From Opitutaceae bacterium (GTDB lineage Bacteria > Verrucomicrobiota > Verrucomicrobiia > Opitutales > Opitutaceae): 36,151 nucleotides of DNA. A program made the position numbers and the translations under genes. Where the stretch lies: positions 1 to 36,151 of the forward strand of contig CANJNJ010000044.1 in NCBI GenBank assembly GCA_947474995.1. Direction: 5' to 3'. This document shows positions 7,460 to 15,966 of this stretch, in pieces. The number at the start of each line of letters is the position of its first letter. The stretch's first letter is position 1. The notes under the pieces were generated by a model. That model saw nothing but the letters and a program-made list of their open reading frames with translations, was not told the DNA's origin and ran no database searches.

Positions 7460-8536
7460 TCAAAACCCAAGGATCGTCACCCAACCGGGGGCTTTCCCCG
7501 CCGGGTACTTGCCCGCGACCGTAAGAGCGCCCGTCGCCGGGTCGATCGCGTGAACGCAAATTACATCCGACTTCTCGCCGGCCGCGATGAGGAAGCGGCT
7601 CGAAGGATCGATGGCGAAGGAACGCGGCTGCTTCTCGGTCGGATAAGTGCCGATGTGCGTGAGCTTGCCCGTCGCGCCGTCGACGCGCAGCGCGCTAATC
7701 GTGCTGCCCGTCCGCTCGGAAATGTAGAGAAACCGACCGTCAGGCGTGAGGTGCAGATCGGCGGCCCAGATGTCGTTATCGAGGTTGCGCGCCGGTCCGG
7801 CCCCCGGCGTGCCGATGGGCAGGCGGGGCAGGCCCGGCTGGAGCGTCGTCCCCGGCAGCGCCCGCACCGTGCCGACTTCGGTCAGGCAGCCCGTCTGCGC
7901 ATCGAGGGAAAATGAGGTGACCACGCCCTCGAATTCGCCGACGACGTAGAGGAACTTGTTGTCGCGGGAGAGCTCGAAATGCCGCGGGCCGGTCCCGGGA
8001 GTGGTCCGCGCAACGGCGGGCGTGTTGGAGGTCAGCCGGCCGGTGCCGGCGTCAAAGTGAAACTGGAAGATTTGGTCGCTGCCCAAGGCCGGGGCGAACA
8101 CGAAGCGATTGGTGGCATCGACCCGGATCGAGTGCGCGTTCCGGCCAATGGGTATGACCTGGCGCGGCGGCGCGGCGACCCGCCCATCGACGCCGACGGC
8201 GTTCACACTGATCAGGTGCGAGGCGTAGCTCGCGGCGAAAAGATAACGGCCCGTCTGATCGAGGGCGATGAACGGAAAACTTTCCACGAGGGGCGCACTG
8301 CCGAGGAGTTGGAGCGCACCGGTCCGAGAATCGATCGCGTAGGCATTGACCGCGTACGGCTGGGAACGGATCGCCGCGTAGAGGAAACGCTGATCGGGGC
8401 TCACGATCATCGGCATCACCATCGGGGCGGCTTGGGCGCGCGGGCCCGGCAGAAGTTCACCATTGGCGGTGAGCGTGAACGTGCTGATGTCGGCGTCGTC
8501 AGCGTTGGAAATGTAGACAAAAGTCGAGGCAGGCAT
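7460..8536 (-). CDS. Lactonase family protein (6-phosphogluconolactonase-like seven-bladed propeller)
   Basis: 358 residues from the ATG at 8536. A GTG at 8641 would add 35 arginine-rich residues unlike the family, and an ATG at 8545 is also possible. The protein begins directly with the first blade (STFVYISNADDADISTFTL), typical of PF10282 lactonases. Blade repeats follow: ISPDQRFLYAAIRS, LDQTGRYLFAASYASHLISV, RVDATNRFVFAPALG, LSRDNKFLYVVGEFEGVVTSF, LTPDGRFLYISERTGSTISAL and IDPSSRFLIAAGEKSDVICVH. The H-F-E-L-S and D-L-H-L-T-P-D-G strands match the family. Cytoplasmic lactone hydrolysis is the likely role. It is the last gene of the minus-strand locus, 139 bp after the MFS transporter, so it may open the lactone of a sugar acid made or imported by the upstream genes (inference). 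Confidence 0.85.
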   Translation of the reverse strand: MPASTFVYISNADDADISTFTLTANGELLPGPRAQAAPMVMPMIVSPDQRFLYAAIRSQPYAVNAYAIDSRTGALQLLGSAPLVESFPFIALDQTGRYLFAASYASHLISVNAVGVDGRVAAPPRQVIPIGRNAHSIRVDATNRFVFAPALGSDQIFQFHFDAGTGRLTSNTPAVARTTPGTGPRHFELSRDNKFLYVVGEFEGVVTSFSLDAQTGCLTEVGTVRALPGTTLQPGLPRLPIGTPGAGPARNLDNDIWAADLHLTPDGRFLYISERTGSTISALRVDGATGKLTHIGTYPTEKQPRSFAIDPSSRFLIAAGEKSDVICVHAIDPATGALTVAGKYPAGKAPGWVTILGF

Positions 8537-8675
8537 GCGGGGCATCACACTGCAAAGCGCCCGGAGGGCAAGCCGCCGGAGGCTTAGATCCAAGTGGATT
8601 CTTCGCAAACGCCCAGAATGACAGGCCTTGGGGGGACGCACGCGGATTCACGACGCGACGTGACACCCCGGCGGC

Positions 8676-10001
8676 TTACCCCGGAACCGCGCCGGTCGGC
8701 GTTCGGGGCGTCCAAACGACCCGGGCGGCATCCAAGCCCAACGCGGCCACCGCCGAGAGTAAAAGCGCGCCGGCGCAGGCGAGAAAAACGTAGCGCTGGC
8801 CGTCCTCACTCGAGGTGCCAATCGCCAGCAGCCACGGCACCATCATCGCGGTCAGCGAGGCGCCAAAGTTGCCCCACATGTTGGTCCAACCCACCGCCGC
8901 CGCCGTCACGCGGCCGCCCACGTCCTGCAGAAAGGCCCAGTTCGCCGGGCTGGCCATATCGACCGCAAACGAAACCAGCGCACAACACGCGATGATGGCC
9001 GACGTCGCCTGCACGAACAAACAGCCGACATACGCCGCGCCCGCGATGAGGCCGGACAACACCAGGGGTATTCGTCGCCCCCAGCTGACACCAAACCGCC
9101 GGGTGCACCAGTCCACGAATACTCCCCCGGCCAGCTGGCCGACCATGCCGCACGCCAACACGAGGGTCACCATCCGCCCGCCCGCCACATCCGCCACGTG
9201 CCGCTGTTCCTTCAGGTAAGTGGGCAGCCAGGTGATGAGGAAAGCCCACCCCACATTGATCAGGAACTGCATCAACGCGCACAGCCAGAGACTGCGGCTG
9301 CGGGAAAACGCGGCCACGACTCCGCCGAGTTCGCGGGTCGAAAGGCGGGTTTCCGCCGCCGCGTGGCCCACGAGCGCCCGTTCGGCTTCGTTGCAGGCGG
9401 GATGCTCCGCGGGGCTGTTGCGCACGACGCGCCAGTAAATTCCGGCTACGACCAAACCAACGACTCCGTCGATCCACAGCACGGGCCGCCAGTGTCCGAG
9501 GCTGACCACCATCCAGGCCGTGATGAAAGGCGCCAACGTGCCGCCGCACCTGCCGCCAAACGTAACGAGCGAACTCGCCCGGCCGCGGCCGGCAAGCGGC
9601 ATCCACCGCCGCAGCAGTGCCCCGGTGGTCGGATACGCGCCCGCTTCCGCCGCGCCGCAGAGCAGGCGCATGGCGACCAGGGCGGGAAACGAACTCACCA
9701 ATCCCGTGAGCGCGGTGAACAGCGACCACAGGACAATGTACGCGGTGAGCATCGAGCGCCCGCCGAAGCGATCGCTCGCCCAGCCCGCCGGCACCTGAAA
9801 CAGCGCGTAGGAGAAAAAGAAGATGCCAAGGATTCGCCCAATCTGCGGCTTGGTCAGACCCACCTCGGCGTTAAACGAGGCGGCCTTGACGATCTCTGCG
9901 AGGCAGATGCGGTCGAGGTAGAGGATGAACGCCATCGCCATGCTGACGGCGATGATTCGGGCCCGCACATTGGTCGGCCGCTGGGAGGCGGCCGTCGTCA
10001 T
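8676..10001 (-). CDS. MFS transporter, anion:cation symporter (ACS) type
   Basis: 441 residues with about 12 hydrophobic segments. The first membrane helix ends in Y-L-D-R-I-C-L, the hallmark of the ACS family (galactonate, glucarate, hexuronate and phthalate transporters usually have Y-x-D-R-x-N/x-x). The MFS signature W-A-S-D-R-F-G-G-R follows helix 2, and helix 4 has R-L-L-C-G-A-A-E-A-G-A-Y-P, the usual ACS 'G-x-x-E-A/G-x-x-x-P' helix. A second D-W-C-T-R-R-F-G loop is in the C-terminal half. Its ATG overlaps the stop codon of the M19 dipeptidase gene by four bases (ATGA at 9998-10001), so the two are translationally coupled. Probable cargo: a sugar acid or similar anion; a dipeptide-like product cannot be excluded. 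Confidence 0.88.
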   Translation of the reverse strand: MTTAASQRPTNVRARIIAVSMAMAFILYLDRICLAEIVKAASFNAEVGLTKPQIGRILGIFFFSYALFQVPAGWASDRFGGRSMLTAYIVLWSLFTALTGLVSSFPALVAMRLLCGAAEAGAYPTTGALLRRWMPLAGRGRASSLVTFGGRCGGTLAPFITAWMVVSLGHWRPVLWIDGVVGLVVAGIYWRVVRNSPAEHPACNEAERALVGHAAAETRLSTRELGGVVAAFSRSRSLWLCALMQFLINVGWAFLITWLPTYLKEQRHVADVAGGRMVTLVLACGMVGQLAGGVFVDWCTRRFGVSWGRRIPLVLSGLIAGAAYVGCLFVQATSAIIACCALVSFAVDMASPANWAFLQDVGGRVTAAAVGWTNMWGNFGASLTAMMVPWLLAIGTSSEDGQRYVFLACAGALLLSAVAALGLDAARVVWTPRTPTGAVPG

Positions 10002-11083
10002 GCCCAGGCCGTTCTCAGGAAGCGCACAAAATTACCGGAGAAAATTCCGTCGATGTCCTCCGCCTGGCAGCCGCGGGCCGCGAGCAGGTCGCCCAATTTG
10101 GCCAGATCCGCGATGCTGTCGACGTCGAGGGGCGTCTGCTCGGTACCATAACCGCCGTCGAGGTCCGTGCCGATCCCGACGTGGCGGGAGTTGCCCGCGA
10201 GCTGGCAGATGTGATCGATGTGCTCGCAGATCTTTTCCAACTTCAGGTTAAAGTCCTGCGGCTTGGAACGTAGGTGCGCCCAGCCGTGCACCATCATGAT
10301 CGCATCCATCGACATGCCGATGACCGCGTCGCGCCGGATCAGCTCCTTGATCTGATTGTCATCAAATTGCCGATTCCAATTGGCCAGGGCGCGGCAGTTG
10401 GAATGACTGGCCCAGACTCGGCCCTGGACACGGCCCATCGCATCCCAGAAGCTCTCGTCGCAAAGATGGGTCGCATCGAGGATGATGCCGAGGCGCTCCA
10501 TCTCTTTTAGCAATTCGTGGCCGCGGGACGTCAGCGGCCCCTCGTCATCGGTACCGTGGCCGTAAACGCCCGGGCCGTAGTGCACGGGGCCGATGGCGCG
10601 CAGACCGTCGGCGTACGATTTTTCGAGATGCTTGAAGCTGACGATGGAATCCGCGCCTTCGAGACTGAGGATATAGCCGATCGGCGGTTTCGCCCTATTC
10701 TCCGTCGAGTCGGTGAGCCAGAGTTTCAAGTGCGCATCGAGCTGCGCCCGATTCCGAATCTGCACCATTTCGCCGCAGGCTTCCATTTCGCGATACCAGG
10801 CCAGCTGGCCCTGTGTCTCCGCCCAGGCCTGCTCCGGACTCGCAAAACCGGGCAGGCGTCCAAAATACGGCACGTAGCGCGCGAGTTGGGTCGCCACACA
10901 CAAGCCGACGCGGCCGCGGCGCATTTCCGGAAAGCAGACGGTGTTGCGCGAACGGCCCGGAAAGTCCGTCATGCCCAGTTCGCGGCGGCGAATGCGCTCC
11001 TGGGTCCAGCGCTGGTCGCGGTTGAACTCGATGGCGTTCCAAGAAAGATCCAAATGAACGTCGAAGATAAGTTTGGGGCTCAT
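9998..11083 (-). CDS. Membrane dipeptidase family protein (peptidase M19)
   Basis: 361 residues from the ATG at 11083; the longer frame to 11242 runs into repeat-like sequence and is not needed by the family. Binuclear zinc ligands of M19 enzymes are in place: F-D-V-H-L-D (His10, Asp12), L-E-G-A-D (bridging Glu142), D-A-T-H-L-C-D (His206), S-H-S-N-C-R (His227) and G-I-G-T-D-L-D-G-G (Asp307). No signal peptide, so probably cytoplasmic, unlike the eukaryotic renal enzyme. Such enzymes hydrolyse dipeptides or related amides, often with a D-residue at the C-terminal side. Coupled by a 4-bp overlap to the MFS transporter, which suggests the transporter brings in its substrate or a shared degradation product (inference). 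A 520-bp gap with repeats separates it from the next upstream gene. Confidence 0.88.
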   Translation of the reverse strand: MSPKLIFDVHLDLSWNAIEFNRDQRWTQERIRRRELGMTDFPGRSRNTVCFPEMRRGRVGLCVATQLARYVPYFGRLPGFASPEQAWAETQGQLAWYREMEACGEMVQIRNRAQLDAHLKLWLTDSTENRAKPPIGYILSLEGADSIVSFKHLEKSYADGLRAIGPVHYGPGVYGHGTDDEGPLTSRGHELLKEMERLGIILDATHLCDESFWDAMGRVQGRVWASHSNCRALANWNRQFDDNQIKELIRRDAVIGMSMDAIMMVHGWAHLRSKPQDFNLKLEKICEHIDHICQLAGNSRHVGIGTDLDGGYGTEQTPLDVDSIADLAKLGDLLAARGCQAEDIDGIFSGNFVRFLRTAWA

Positions 11084-11329
11084 GAAAGTCGGAGGGCGGG
11101 CGACGAAGCCAGGCAAGGGCAGGCTGGCCCGGCAATCAGCAAAGCGAAACGAAAACAGGCCCGCATCTTTCCGCAATCGCTCGTTCGGCCCCTCCGTGCG
11201 CCGACGCCACACCTCTGGTCCAGGCCACCAAATACCCGGCAAGGGGCGAATCGCCTAACCCGGTCGCCCCGGCTCTGGTAGGCAAACTCGCGGCCGCCTT
11301 CAGGAGAAACCTCCCACAGCCGGAACGTT

Positions 11330-11462
11330 GCAGCCCCCACCGCAAAACGCGCTTTGCCCCGGACGGGAAGAAATAGATCCGTTTGTAGTCCCGCCTTTAG
11401 GCGGAATCTGACCAATTTAAGTTTTCCGCCTAAAGGCGGGACTACAAACCAGGCGCTCTTTC
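11330..11462. repeat. GTTTGTAG palindromic element, copy 1
   Basis: Arms 11381-11406 and 11424-11449 are perfectly complementary over 26 bases, with a 17-base loop. On the left the element continues with GCAGCCCCCACC at 11330 and ACGGGAAGAAA before the arm; on the right with AGGCGC and CTTTC. The same arrangement with identical spacing (51 bases from GCAGCCCCC to the arm) occurs at 15763-15895. Arms of the same sequence recur at 32060-32140. Confidence 0.85.
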
Positions 11463-11525
11463 TTGAGAGTGGAAGGTGGAGCCCAAACAATCCCCAAAGG
11501 GCTGACGTAAGAGCGTACGGTCCAA

Positions 11526-11547
11526 AACCCGATGAGGACATCGGGTT
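11526..11547. repeat. Small perfect hairpin (AACCCGATG/CATCGGGTT)
   Basis: Nine-base perfect stem with an AGGA tetraloop, between the GTTTGTAG element and the stop codon at 11605. On the minus strand it lies 58 bases after the end of the unknown 267-residue gene. It could be its terminator or part of a larger composite repeat; no T-run follows. Confidence 0.5.
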
Positions 11548-11604
11548 CCACCGCTCATTGGCGTCGTTTTCAGAGCGGGAACACCTTTCCACTGCATCGT
11601 TCCG

Positions 11605-12408
11605 CTAAGCGCCCCCGCCCACGACCCAGAGCGAGTTCTGCGCGTTCACGCGGCGGACTTTGCTGAAATGATGGACGGAAACACCGTGTCCCTCGAGGCG
11701 GGTCGGTTGGCTGACCAGAAACTCCGCCCAGTCGCCACCGAGATGCGCCACGTAGGCGAGATGGAAATGCTCGACCAGATTCGGGCCCGTCGGCTCGCCA
11801 AAAAACAACACCGGGCCGGTGTCCACCTGGTAATAGCGATGACGTTCGCTGTAATTCACCGTCTTGATCGGGTACTCCACGGTCACCGCGCCACCGTCGA
11901 TGGCAAAGGTGGTGCGGGAAACCACTTCACGATCACCCTGCAGCACTTCGAGGATCGTCTCCATCGACTCCAGCCGTCGCGCCAGGCGCCGGCGAATCAC
12001 CAACCCATGGGTCTCGAAAGCGGCCGCCGGATCGACGCATTGGCGCTCGGGCTGCGGGCCAAGGGAAGCCGGATGGAGCATCACCCCTTTGTCCGCTCGG
12101 TCCCAGCGCTTGATGATCAGAAACTGGTTCGCGCCACTCACGGCGCACATGTCGGCATTCGGCGCCATCCAGACGTCACGCTCGACAAAAACATTCTCCG
12201 TCTTGCAGGAGGCGCCCAGGCCAAATTCAAAGCGCTCCCCGCCGCGCGCGACGGTGGCCAGGCACTCCAGCGGCATTCGCACATTGTTCAGGGTCGTCGC
12301 TGCCGGCCGCGACATGGTGAGCGGCTTCATCTTCGTGGTGTCGCTCCGCCAGCGAATCGCCGAGCGGGCGAAGTCACAGACGGCTGAATTGGACTCAGAA
12401 TCGGGCAT
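11605..12408 (-). CDS. Conserved-looking cytoplasmic protein of unknown function, coupled to propeller paralogue A
   Basis: 267 residues, no signal peptide, no membrane segment. I do not recognise a family. It contains strand-rich segments (NQFLIIKRWDRA; GAVTVEYPIKTVNYSERHRYYQVDTGPVLFF; HFHLAYVAHLGGDWAEFLV) suggestive of a beta-sandwich, with clustered histidines and aromatic residues (E-H-F-H-L, S-V-H-H-F). The start at 12408 is supported by one of the few good ribosome binding sites in the window (GGGAGG, six bases upstream). That site falls in the nine-base gap after the stop codon of paralogue A, so the two are surely cotranscribed. It could process or bind a product of the propeller proteins; this is only inferred from position. 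Confidence 0.75.
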   Translation of the reverse strand: MPDSESNSAVCDFARSAIRWRSDTTKMKPLTMSRPAATTLNNVRMPLECLATVARGGERFEFGLGASCKTENVFVERDVWMAPNADMCAVSGANQFLIIKRWDRADKGVMLHPASLGPQPERQCVDPAAAFETHGLVIRRRLARRLESMETILEVLQGDREVVSRTTFAIDGGAVTVEYPIKTVNYSERHRYYQVDTGPVLFFGEPTGPNLVEHFHLAYVAHLGGDWAEFLVSQPTRLEGHGVSVHHFSKVRRVNAQNSLWVVGGGA

Positions 12409-12417
12409 GATCCTCCC

Positions 12418-14046
12418 TCAATCCCTGAACTGAAACGCGTAGAGATCGGCGTCCTTCAATTCAAAGCGCAAGCGGACGGGCTGCTCGGCGATGGCACGAA
12501 CATCGCTCCCTTTCGTCCACGTCACCGGACGTCCGATGGCGTCGCCGAAAATCGCCGGGCAATCATCGAGGGCAAAACCCGGTAGCGGGCGGCCGTCCAG
12601 GTCCTGGATTTCGACGCGCACGCTGCCCGCGGCGGAAGTGGCGAAATTAATTTCCAAGTGCCGGCCGCGAAAGCTCAGCGGCTTGGTCATCACTTCGCCC
12701 CCACTGAGGGGCGCCTGGACCGAGACAAAGCCATCGAGCCGCAGGGTGTAGCGGCGCAGCAGGCTGCTGTGGCCGGTCCAATAACTCTCCGTCGCGTACA
12801 GCGAAAGTTCGTTCGGCGCGCCCTCGAGGGACGACTTCGTTTCCACGAGGTGCCAGGCCGCGTAGAGGTGCCCGTAATTCCAGGTGCCTTCGCGCTCCGG
12901 TCCCGGACGCATAAACGCCTCGTTCCAACGCTTGAACTTCACGCCGTCCCGACTGGCCATGACGAGCGTTTCGCTCAACGCGGTGCCATAGCGCTCGCTG
13001 GCCTTGGCGCGCATTTCCCGGTGCTCCAGTTCCGGCAGGGCGCGCATGGAGGGAGACCAGCGTTTGGCCTGCTCCGCACTCACCGAGGTCCGGGCGTCGT
13101 CGGCCGCCGCGTGACCGAGTTCCGGCTCGATGTAGCGCACGGGAAAACCGATCAGCAAATGCGGGGCCCGATGGTACGGTTTGACCTGGTTGGTGTAGAG
13201 ATGCTCCGGGGGCGAATCCACATAGGTCAGATCCGCCTGATTTTCCCAATGAATGAAATCCTTCGAAGTCGCGGTCCGGATGGCCCGCACCCCGACGTAG
13301 GGCGAGTCCGCGGTGCCTTTGGAAAAATACCGCCAGTAGGCCCGATACTCGCCGCGCGCCCCGTCCCAAAACGCGAGGTTCTGCGAATCGAACGCGCCAT
13401 CGGTGATGACCGGGGCGTTGCCCATGGGCGACCAATGGATGCCGTCCGGTGACTTGAAGGCCATCAGACCACGCGGATTCTTGGTCGTGTTGAAGGCCTT
13501 GTAACGGGCATCGGCGGGCGCGTTCGGGTTCTCGTCCTTGAACACCGCCGGACTGCTCGTATCAAACGTCACCCCATTGGCCGTGCCGCCGACCATGACA
13601 ATGTTGTTGGCCTTCGAGCCATTAAACTCATGCAGCCCCAGTTCCGGCCGGCGCCAGTGCACCCCATCGTCGCTCTCCGCGTAGCACACGAACGTCGGGT
13701 GACTGTCCGTGTTCACCTTCTCGGGGGTGACGGAAATCTGCCACGCCCGATAGTACATCCGGTAGCGGCCACCGTCCTGAAAGATGTTGTGGTACGCCGT
13801 GGCGCTGCCTTCCCAGGCCGCATCATGAACCATGACCACCTCCCGGGGGACAGGCTGCTGCAAACGCAGCTGGGCTTTGCCCTTGAGTTCCTGCACGAGG
13901 AACCCGTCGACAAAGAGTTCGCGCCGGGAACCGATGTCGAGCACGCCGGCGGCGGGCGGAGTCGCGCCCTGAACGGCCGCGGAAAAAAGCGAGAGCACGC
14001 CGGCTGCAAGCGGCCGGAGGAAAGAGGCAGGTTTGGAAGATCGCAT
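12418..14046 (-). CDS. Secreted glycoside-hydrolase-like beta-propeller protein, paralogue A
   Basis: 542 residues with an N-terminal signal peptide (MRSSKPASFLRPLAAGVLSLFSAAVQGA). The mature protein opens with the array's signature D-I-G-S-R-R-E-L-F-V-D (37-47). Four 'S-x-D-x-x-x-W/F' blade motifs follow at 125-131 (SDDGVHW), 199-205 (SPDGIHW), 261-267 (SKDFIHW) and 365-371 (SRDGVKF). This pattern is typical of five-bladed propellers of glycoside hydrolase clans GH-F/GH-J and of BNR repeats. F-D-S-Q-N-L-A-F-W-D (219-228) and Y-R-M-Y-Y-R (95-100) are conserved in the array. Residues ~438-542 form a separate beta-sandwich (GGEVMTKPLSFRG...VRVEIQD...LKDADLYAFQF). Predicted role: binding or cleaving a polysaccharide in the periplasm or at the cell surface. 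Catalytic residues cannot be assigned by eye. Last of five tandem copies. Confidence 0.85.
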   Translation of the reverse strand: MRSSKPASFLRPLAAGVLSLFSAAVQGATPPAAGVLDIGSRRELFVDGFLVQELKGKAQLRLQQPVPREVVMVHDAAWEGSATAYHNIFQDGGRYRMYYRAWQISVTPEKVNTDSHPTFVCYAESDDGVHWRRPELGLHEFNGSKANNIVMVGGTANGVTFDTSSPAVFKDENPNAPADARYKAFNTTKNPRGLMAFKSPDGIHWSPMGNAPVITDGAFDSQNLAFWDGARGEYRAYWRYFSKGTADSPYVGVRAIRTATSKDFIHWENQADLTYVDSPPEHLYTNQVKPYHRAPHLLIGFPVRYIEPELGHAAADDARTSVSAEQAKRWSPSMRALPELEHREMRAKASERYGTALSETLVMASRDGVKFKRWNEAFMRPGPEREGTWNYGHLYAAWHLVETKSSLEGAPNELSLYATESYWTGHSSLLRRYTLRLDGFVSVQAPLSGGEVMTKPLSFRGRHLEINFATSAAGSVRVEIQDLDGRPLPGFALDDCPAIFGDAIGRPVTWTKGSDVRAIAEQPVRLRFELKDADLYAFQFRD

Positions 14047-14117
14047 CTGGAAGTTTTGGTGAGGGTTTAATCGGTCGCTCCCGGCGAAATGCCTGGCCCG
14101 ATTACTTGGCGCAAAAA

Positions 14118-15773
14118 CTAATCCTTAAATTGGAACGCGTAGAGGTCGGCGTCCTTGAGCACGAAGCGCAGCCGAACGACCTTGCCGGCGAGCGCACGCA
14201 CGTCGGTCCCTTTTTTCCAGGTTACCGGACGTTCGACGGTGTCGCCGAAAGTCTGCTCGCAATCATCAAGGGTGAAACCGGGCAGCGGCTGTCCGTCTTC
14301 CGACTGGATCTCCACCTGCACGGCGCCCACCGCCGAGGTCGCAAAATTCAGGGTCAGCCGGTTGCCGCGGAAGCGGAATGGCTTCGTGAGCAGTTCGCCA
14401 CCCGTGCGCGGCGCCTGCGCGGAGACAAAGCCATCCAACCGCAGCGTGTAGCGACGCAGTTCATTGCTGTTCCCCGTCCACATGCTCTCGATGCCATAGA
14501 ACGACAGCTCGTTCGGCGCGCCGGCGTCGGCGGATTTCGTCTCCACCATGTACCAGGCCATGAAGTTCTGCCCATAGTTCCACGTGCCATCACGCTCGAT
14601 CCCCGGCGGGATAAAGGCGTCGTTCCAGCGCTTGAAGTTCACGCCATCGCGGCTCGCCATCAGCGCACCCTCGGTGATCGCGGCACCATAGCGTTCGCTC
14701 GCGCCCGATCGCAGTTCACGCTCCTTCAGCTCGGGCAGCGCGCGCAGGGACGCGGACCAGAGGCGCGTCTTCTCCGGCCCCGCCGGCGCCCGGGCATCGT
14801 CGAGGACCCCGTCTTTGAGCTCCCGTTCCACGTAGCGCGTCGGGATGCCGATGAGGATGTGGGGGGCCCGGGGATAGGGTTTGACCTGATTGGTGTAGAG
14901 ATGCTCGCGGGGCGAATCCTCGAATTTGAGATCCGCCTGGTTTTCCCAATGGATGAAATCCTTCGAAGTCGCCGTGCGGATGGACCGGACCCCGGTGTAG
15001 GGCGACTCGACCGTGCCTTTGGAAAAGAACCGCCAATAGGCGCGATACTCGCCGCGCACTCCATCCCAAAACCCGAGATTCTGCGAATCGAACGCCCCAT
15101 CGGAGATGACCGCATCGTGGCTCAGCAGCGACCAATGAAGGCCATCCGCCGACTTCAGCACCACCAGGCCCTTCTTCGGATTGCGGGAGTGGGTCACCGC
15201 CTTGTAGCGCGCGTCCGCCGGCGCCGCCGGATTCTCATCCTTAAACACCGCCGCCGCACCCGTATCAACGTCCACGCCCTCCATCGGCCCACCGAGCAGG
15301 ACGATGTTGTTGTCCTTCGACCCGTTGAATTCGTTCAAGCCGAGCGAAGGGCGGCGCCAGTGAATGCCGTCGTCACTTTCCGCATAGCACAACGGCACCG
15401 CCTTCAGGTAGCCGGAGTGCTTATTCGGGTCGGTCTCCTTCACCGGATCCACCTGCACCCCTTTGTAGTACATGCGGTAGATATTCCCATCCTTGAAAAT
15501 GTTATGGTAGCCACTACCGCTGCCTTCCCAGGGCGCGTCACAGACAAACACCACTTCGCGCGGCGTGGGATGGTGCAGCCGCAGTTCCGCCTTGCCGGTC
15601 AGCCGCTCGATCATGAAATCGTCGACGAAGAGCTCGCGGCGGGAGCCGATGTCGGGGACGGCAGCGGACGTTCGCGCCGGTGGTTGCGCTGACGCGGGAG
15701 CGAGGCCCGCGAGCGCCGCCGCCAGCAAAAAAAGCCCGTGGAGGCGTCTAAGCCGCAGCGATGCAGCCCCCAC
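14118..15773 (-). CDS. Secreted glycoside-hydrolase-like beta-propeller protein, paralogue B
   Basis: Same architecture as its neighbours: P-D-I-G-S-R-R-E-L-F-V-D, blade motifs SDDGIHW, SADGLHW, SKDFIHW and SRDGVNF, F-D-S-Q-N-L-G-F-W-D, and the C-terminal beta-sandwich ending LKDADLYAFQFKD. I place the start at a GTG at 15773, which gives 551 residues with a classic signal peptide (n-region LRLRRLHG, core LFLLAAALAGLA, cleavage near SAQ). The only in-frame ATG is at 15911; starting there would put 46 residues encoded mostly by the GTTTGTAG repeat (FVVPPLGG..., LQTDLFLPVR) before the signal peptide and would probably block export. No ribosome binding site marks either start. The repeat has thus replaced, or sits directly on, the native 5' end of this gene; expression may be altered. 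Confidence 0.8.
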   Translation of the reverse strand: MGAASLRLRRLHGLFLLAAALAGLAPASAQPPARTSAAVPDIGSRRELFVDDFMIERLTGKAELRLHHPTPREVVFVCDAPWEGSGSGYHNIFKDGNIYRMYYKGVQVDPVKETDPNKHSGYLKAVPLCYAESDDGIHWRRPSLGLNEFNGSKDNNIVLLGGPMEGVDVDTGAAAVFKDENPAAPADARYKAVTHSRNPKKGLVVLKSADGLHWSLLSHDAVISDGAFDSQNLGFWDGVRGEYRAYWRFFSKGTVESPYTGVRSIRTATSKDFIHWENQADLKFEDSPREHLYTNQVKPYPRAPHILIGIPTRYVERELKDGVLDDARAPAGPEKTRLWSASLRALPELKERELRSGASERYGAAITEGALMASRDGVNFKRWNDAFIPPGIERDGTWNYGQNFMAWYMVETKSADAGAPNELSFYGIESMWTGNSNELRRYTLRLDGFVSAQAPRTGGELLTKPFRFRGNRLTLNFATSAVGAVQVEIQSEDGQPLPGFTLDDCEQTFGDTVERPVTWKKGTDVRALAGKVVRLRFVLKDADLYAFQFKD

Positions 15774-15895
15774 CCAAAAACGCGTCTGGCGCCGAACGGG
15801 AAGAAACAGATCCGTTTGTAGTTCCGCCTGTAGGCGAAAGGCTTGAACGGATCGGATACCGCCTAAAGGCGGAACTACAAACGAGGCGCACTTTC
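15763..15895. repeat. GTTTGTAG palindromic element, copy 2
   Basis: Arms 15814-15839 and 15857-15882 are complementary at 23 of 26 positions. The flanks match copy 1 (GCAGCCCCCACC at 15763, ACGGGAAGAAA before the arm, AGGCGC and CTTTC after it). The element overlaps the 5' end of paralogue B and fills the space to paralogue C. Confidence 0.85.
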
Positions 15896-15966
15896 CGATG
15901 AGGGATTTCATTTTTTTTGGGAGGACAAGGGATCAGCAACGGGTCGCGTTCCGAACGCGGTGAAGG

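Larger units (their letters stand above)
11084..11604. other. Intergenic region holding repeats, no supported gene
   Basis: About 520 bases between two minus-strand genes. It is occupied by the GTTTGTAG palindromic element (11330-11462) and a small hairpin (11526-11547). An open frame crosses the whole region, but its translation (FVVPPLGG..., LQTDLFLPVR) is the by-product of the repeat, since the same peptide appears in front of the propeller gene ending at 14118. Confidence 0.6.

Noticed and set aside
11080-11592. 170-codon minus-strand frame across the intergenic repeats
   Set aside because: The peptide is a translation of the palindromic element (the same peptide appears at paralogue B) and carries no domain.
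14106-15692. A 528-codon plus-strand open frame opposite paralogue B
   Set aside because: Similar antisense frames occur opposite the other paralogues because they share sequence. The minus-strand proteins have signal peptides and conserved motifs; this one does not.
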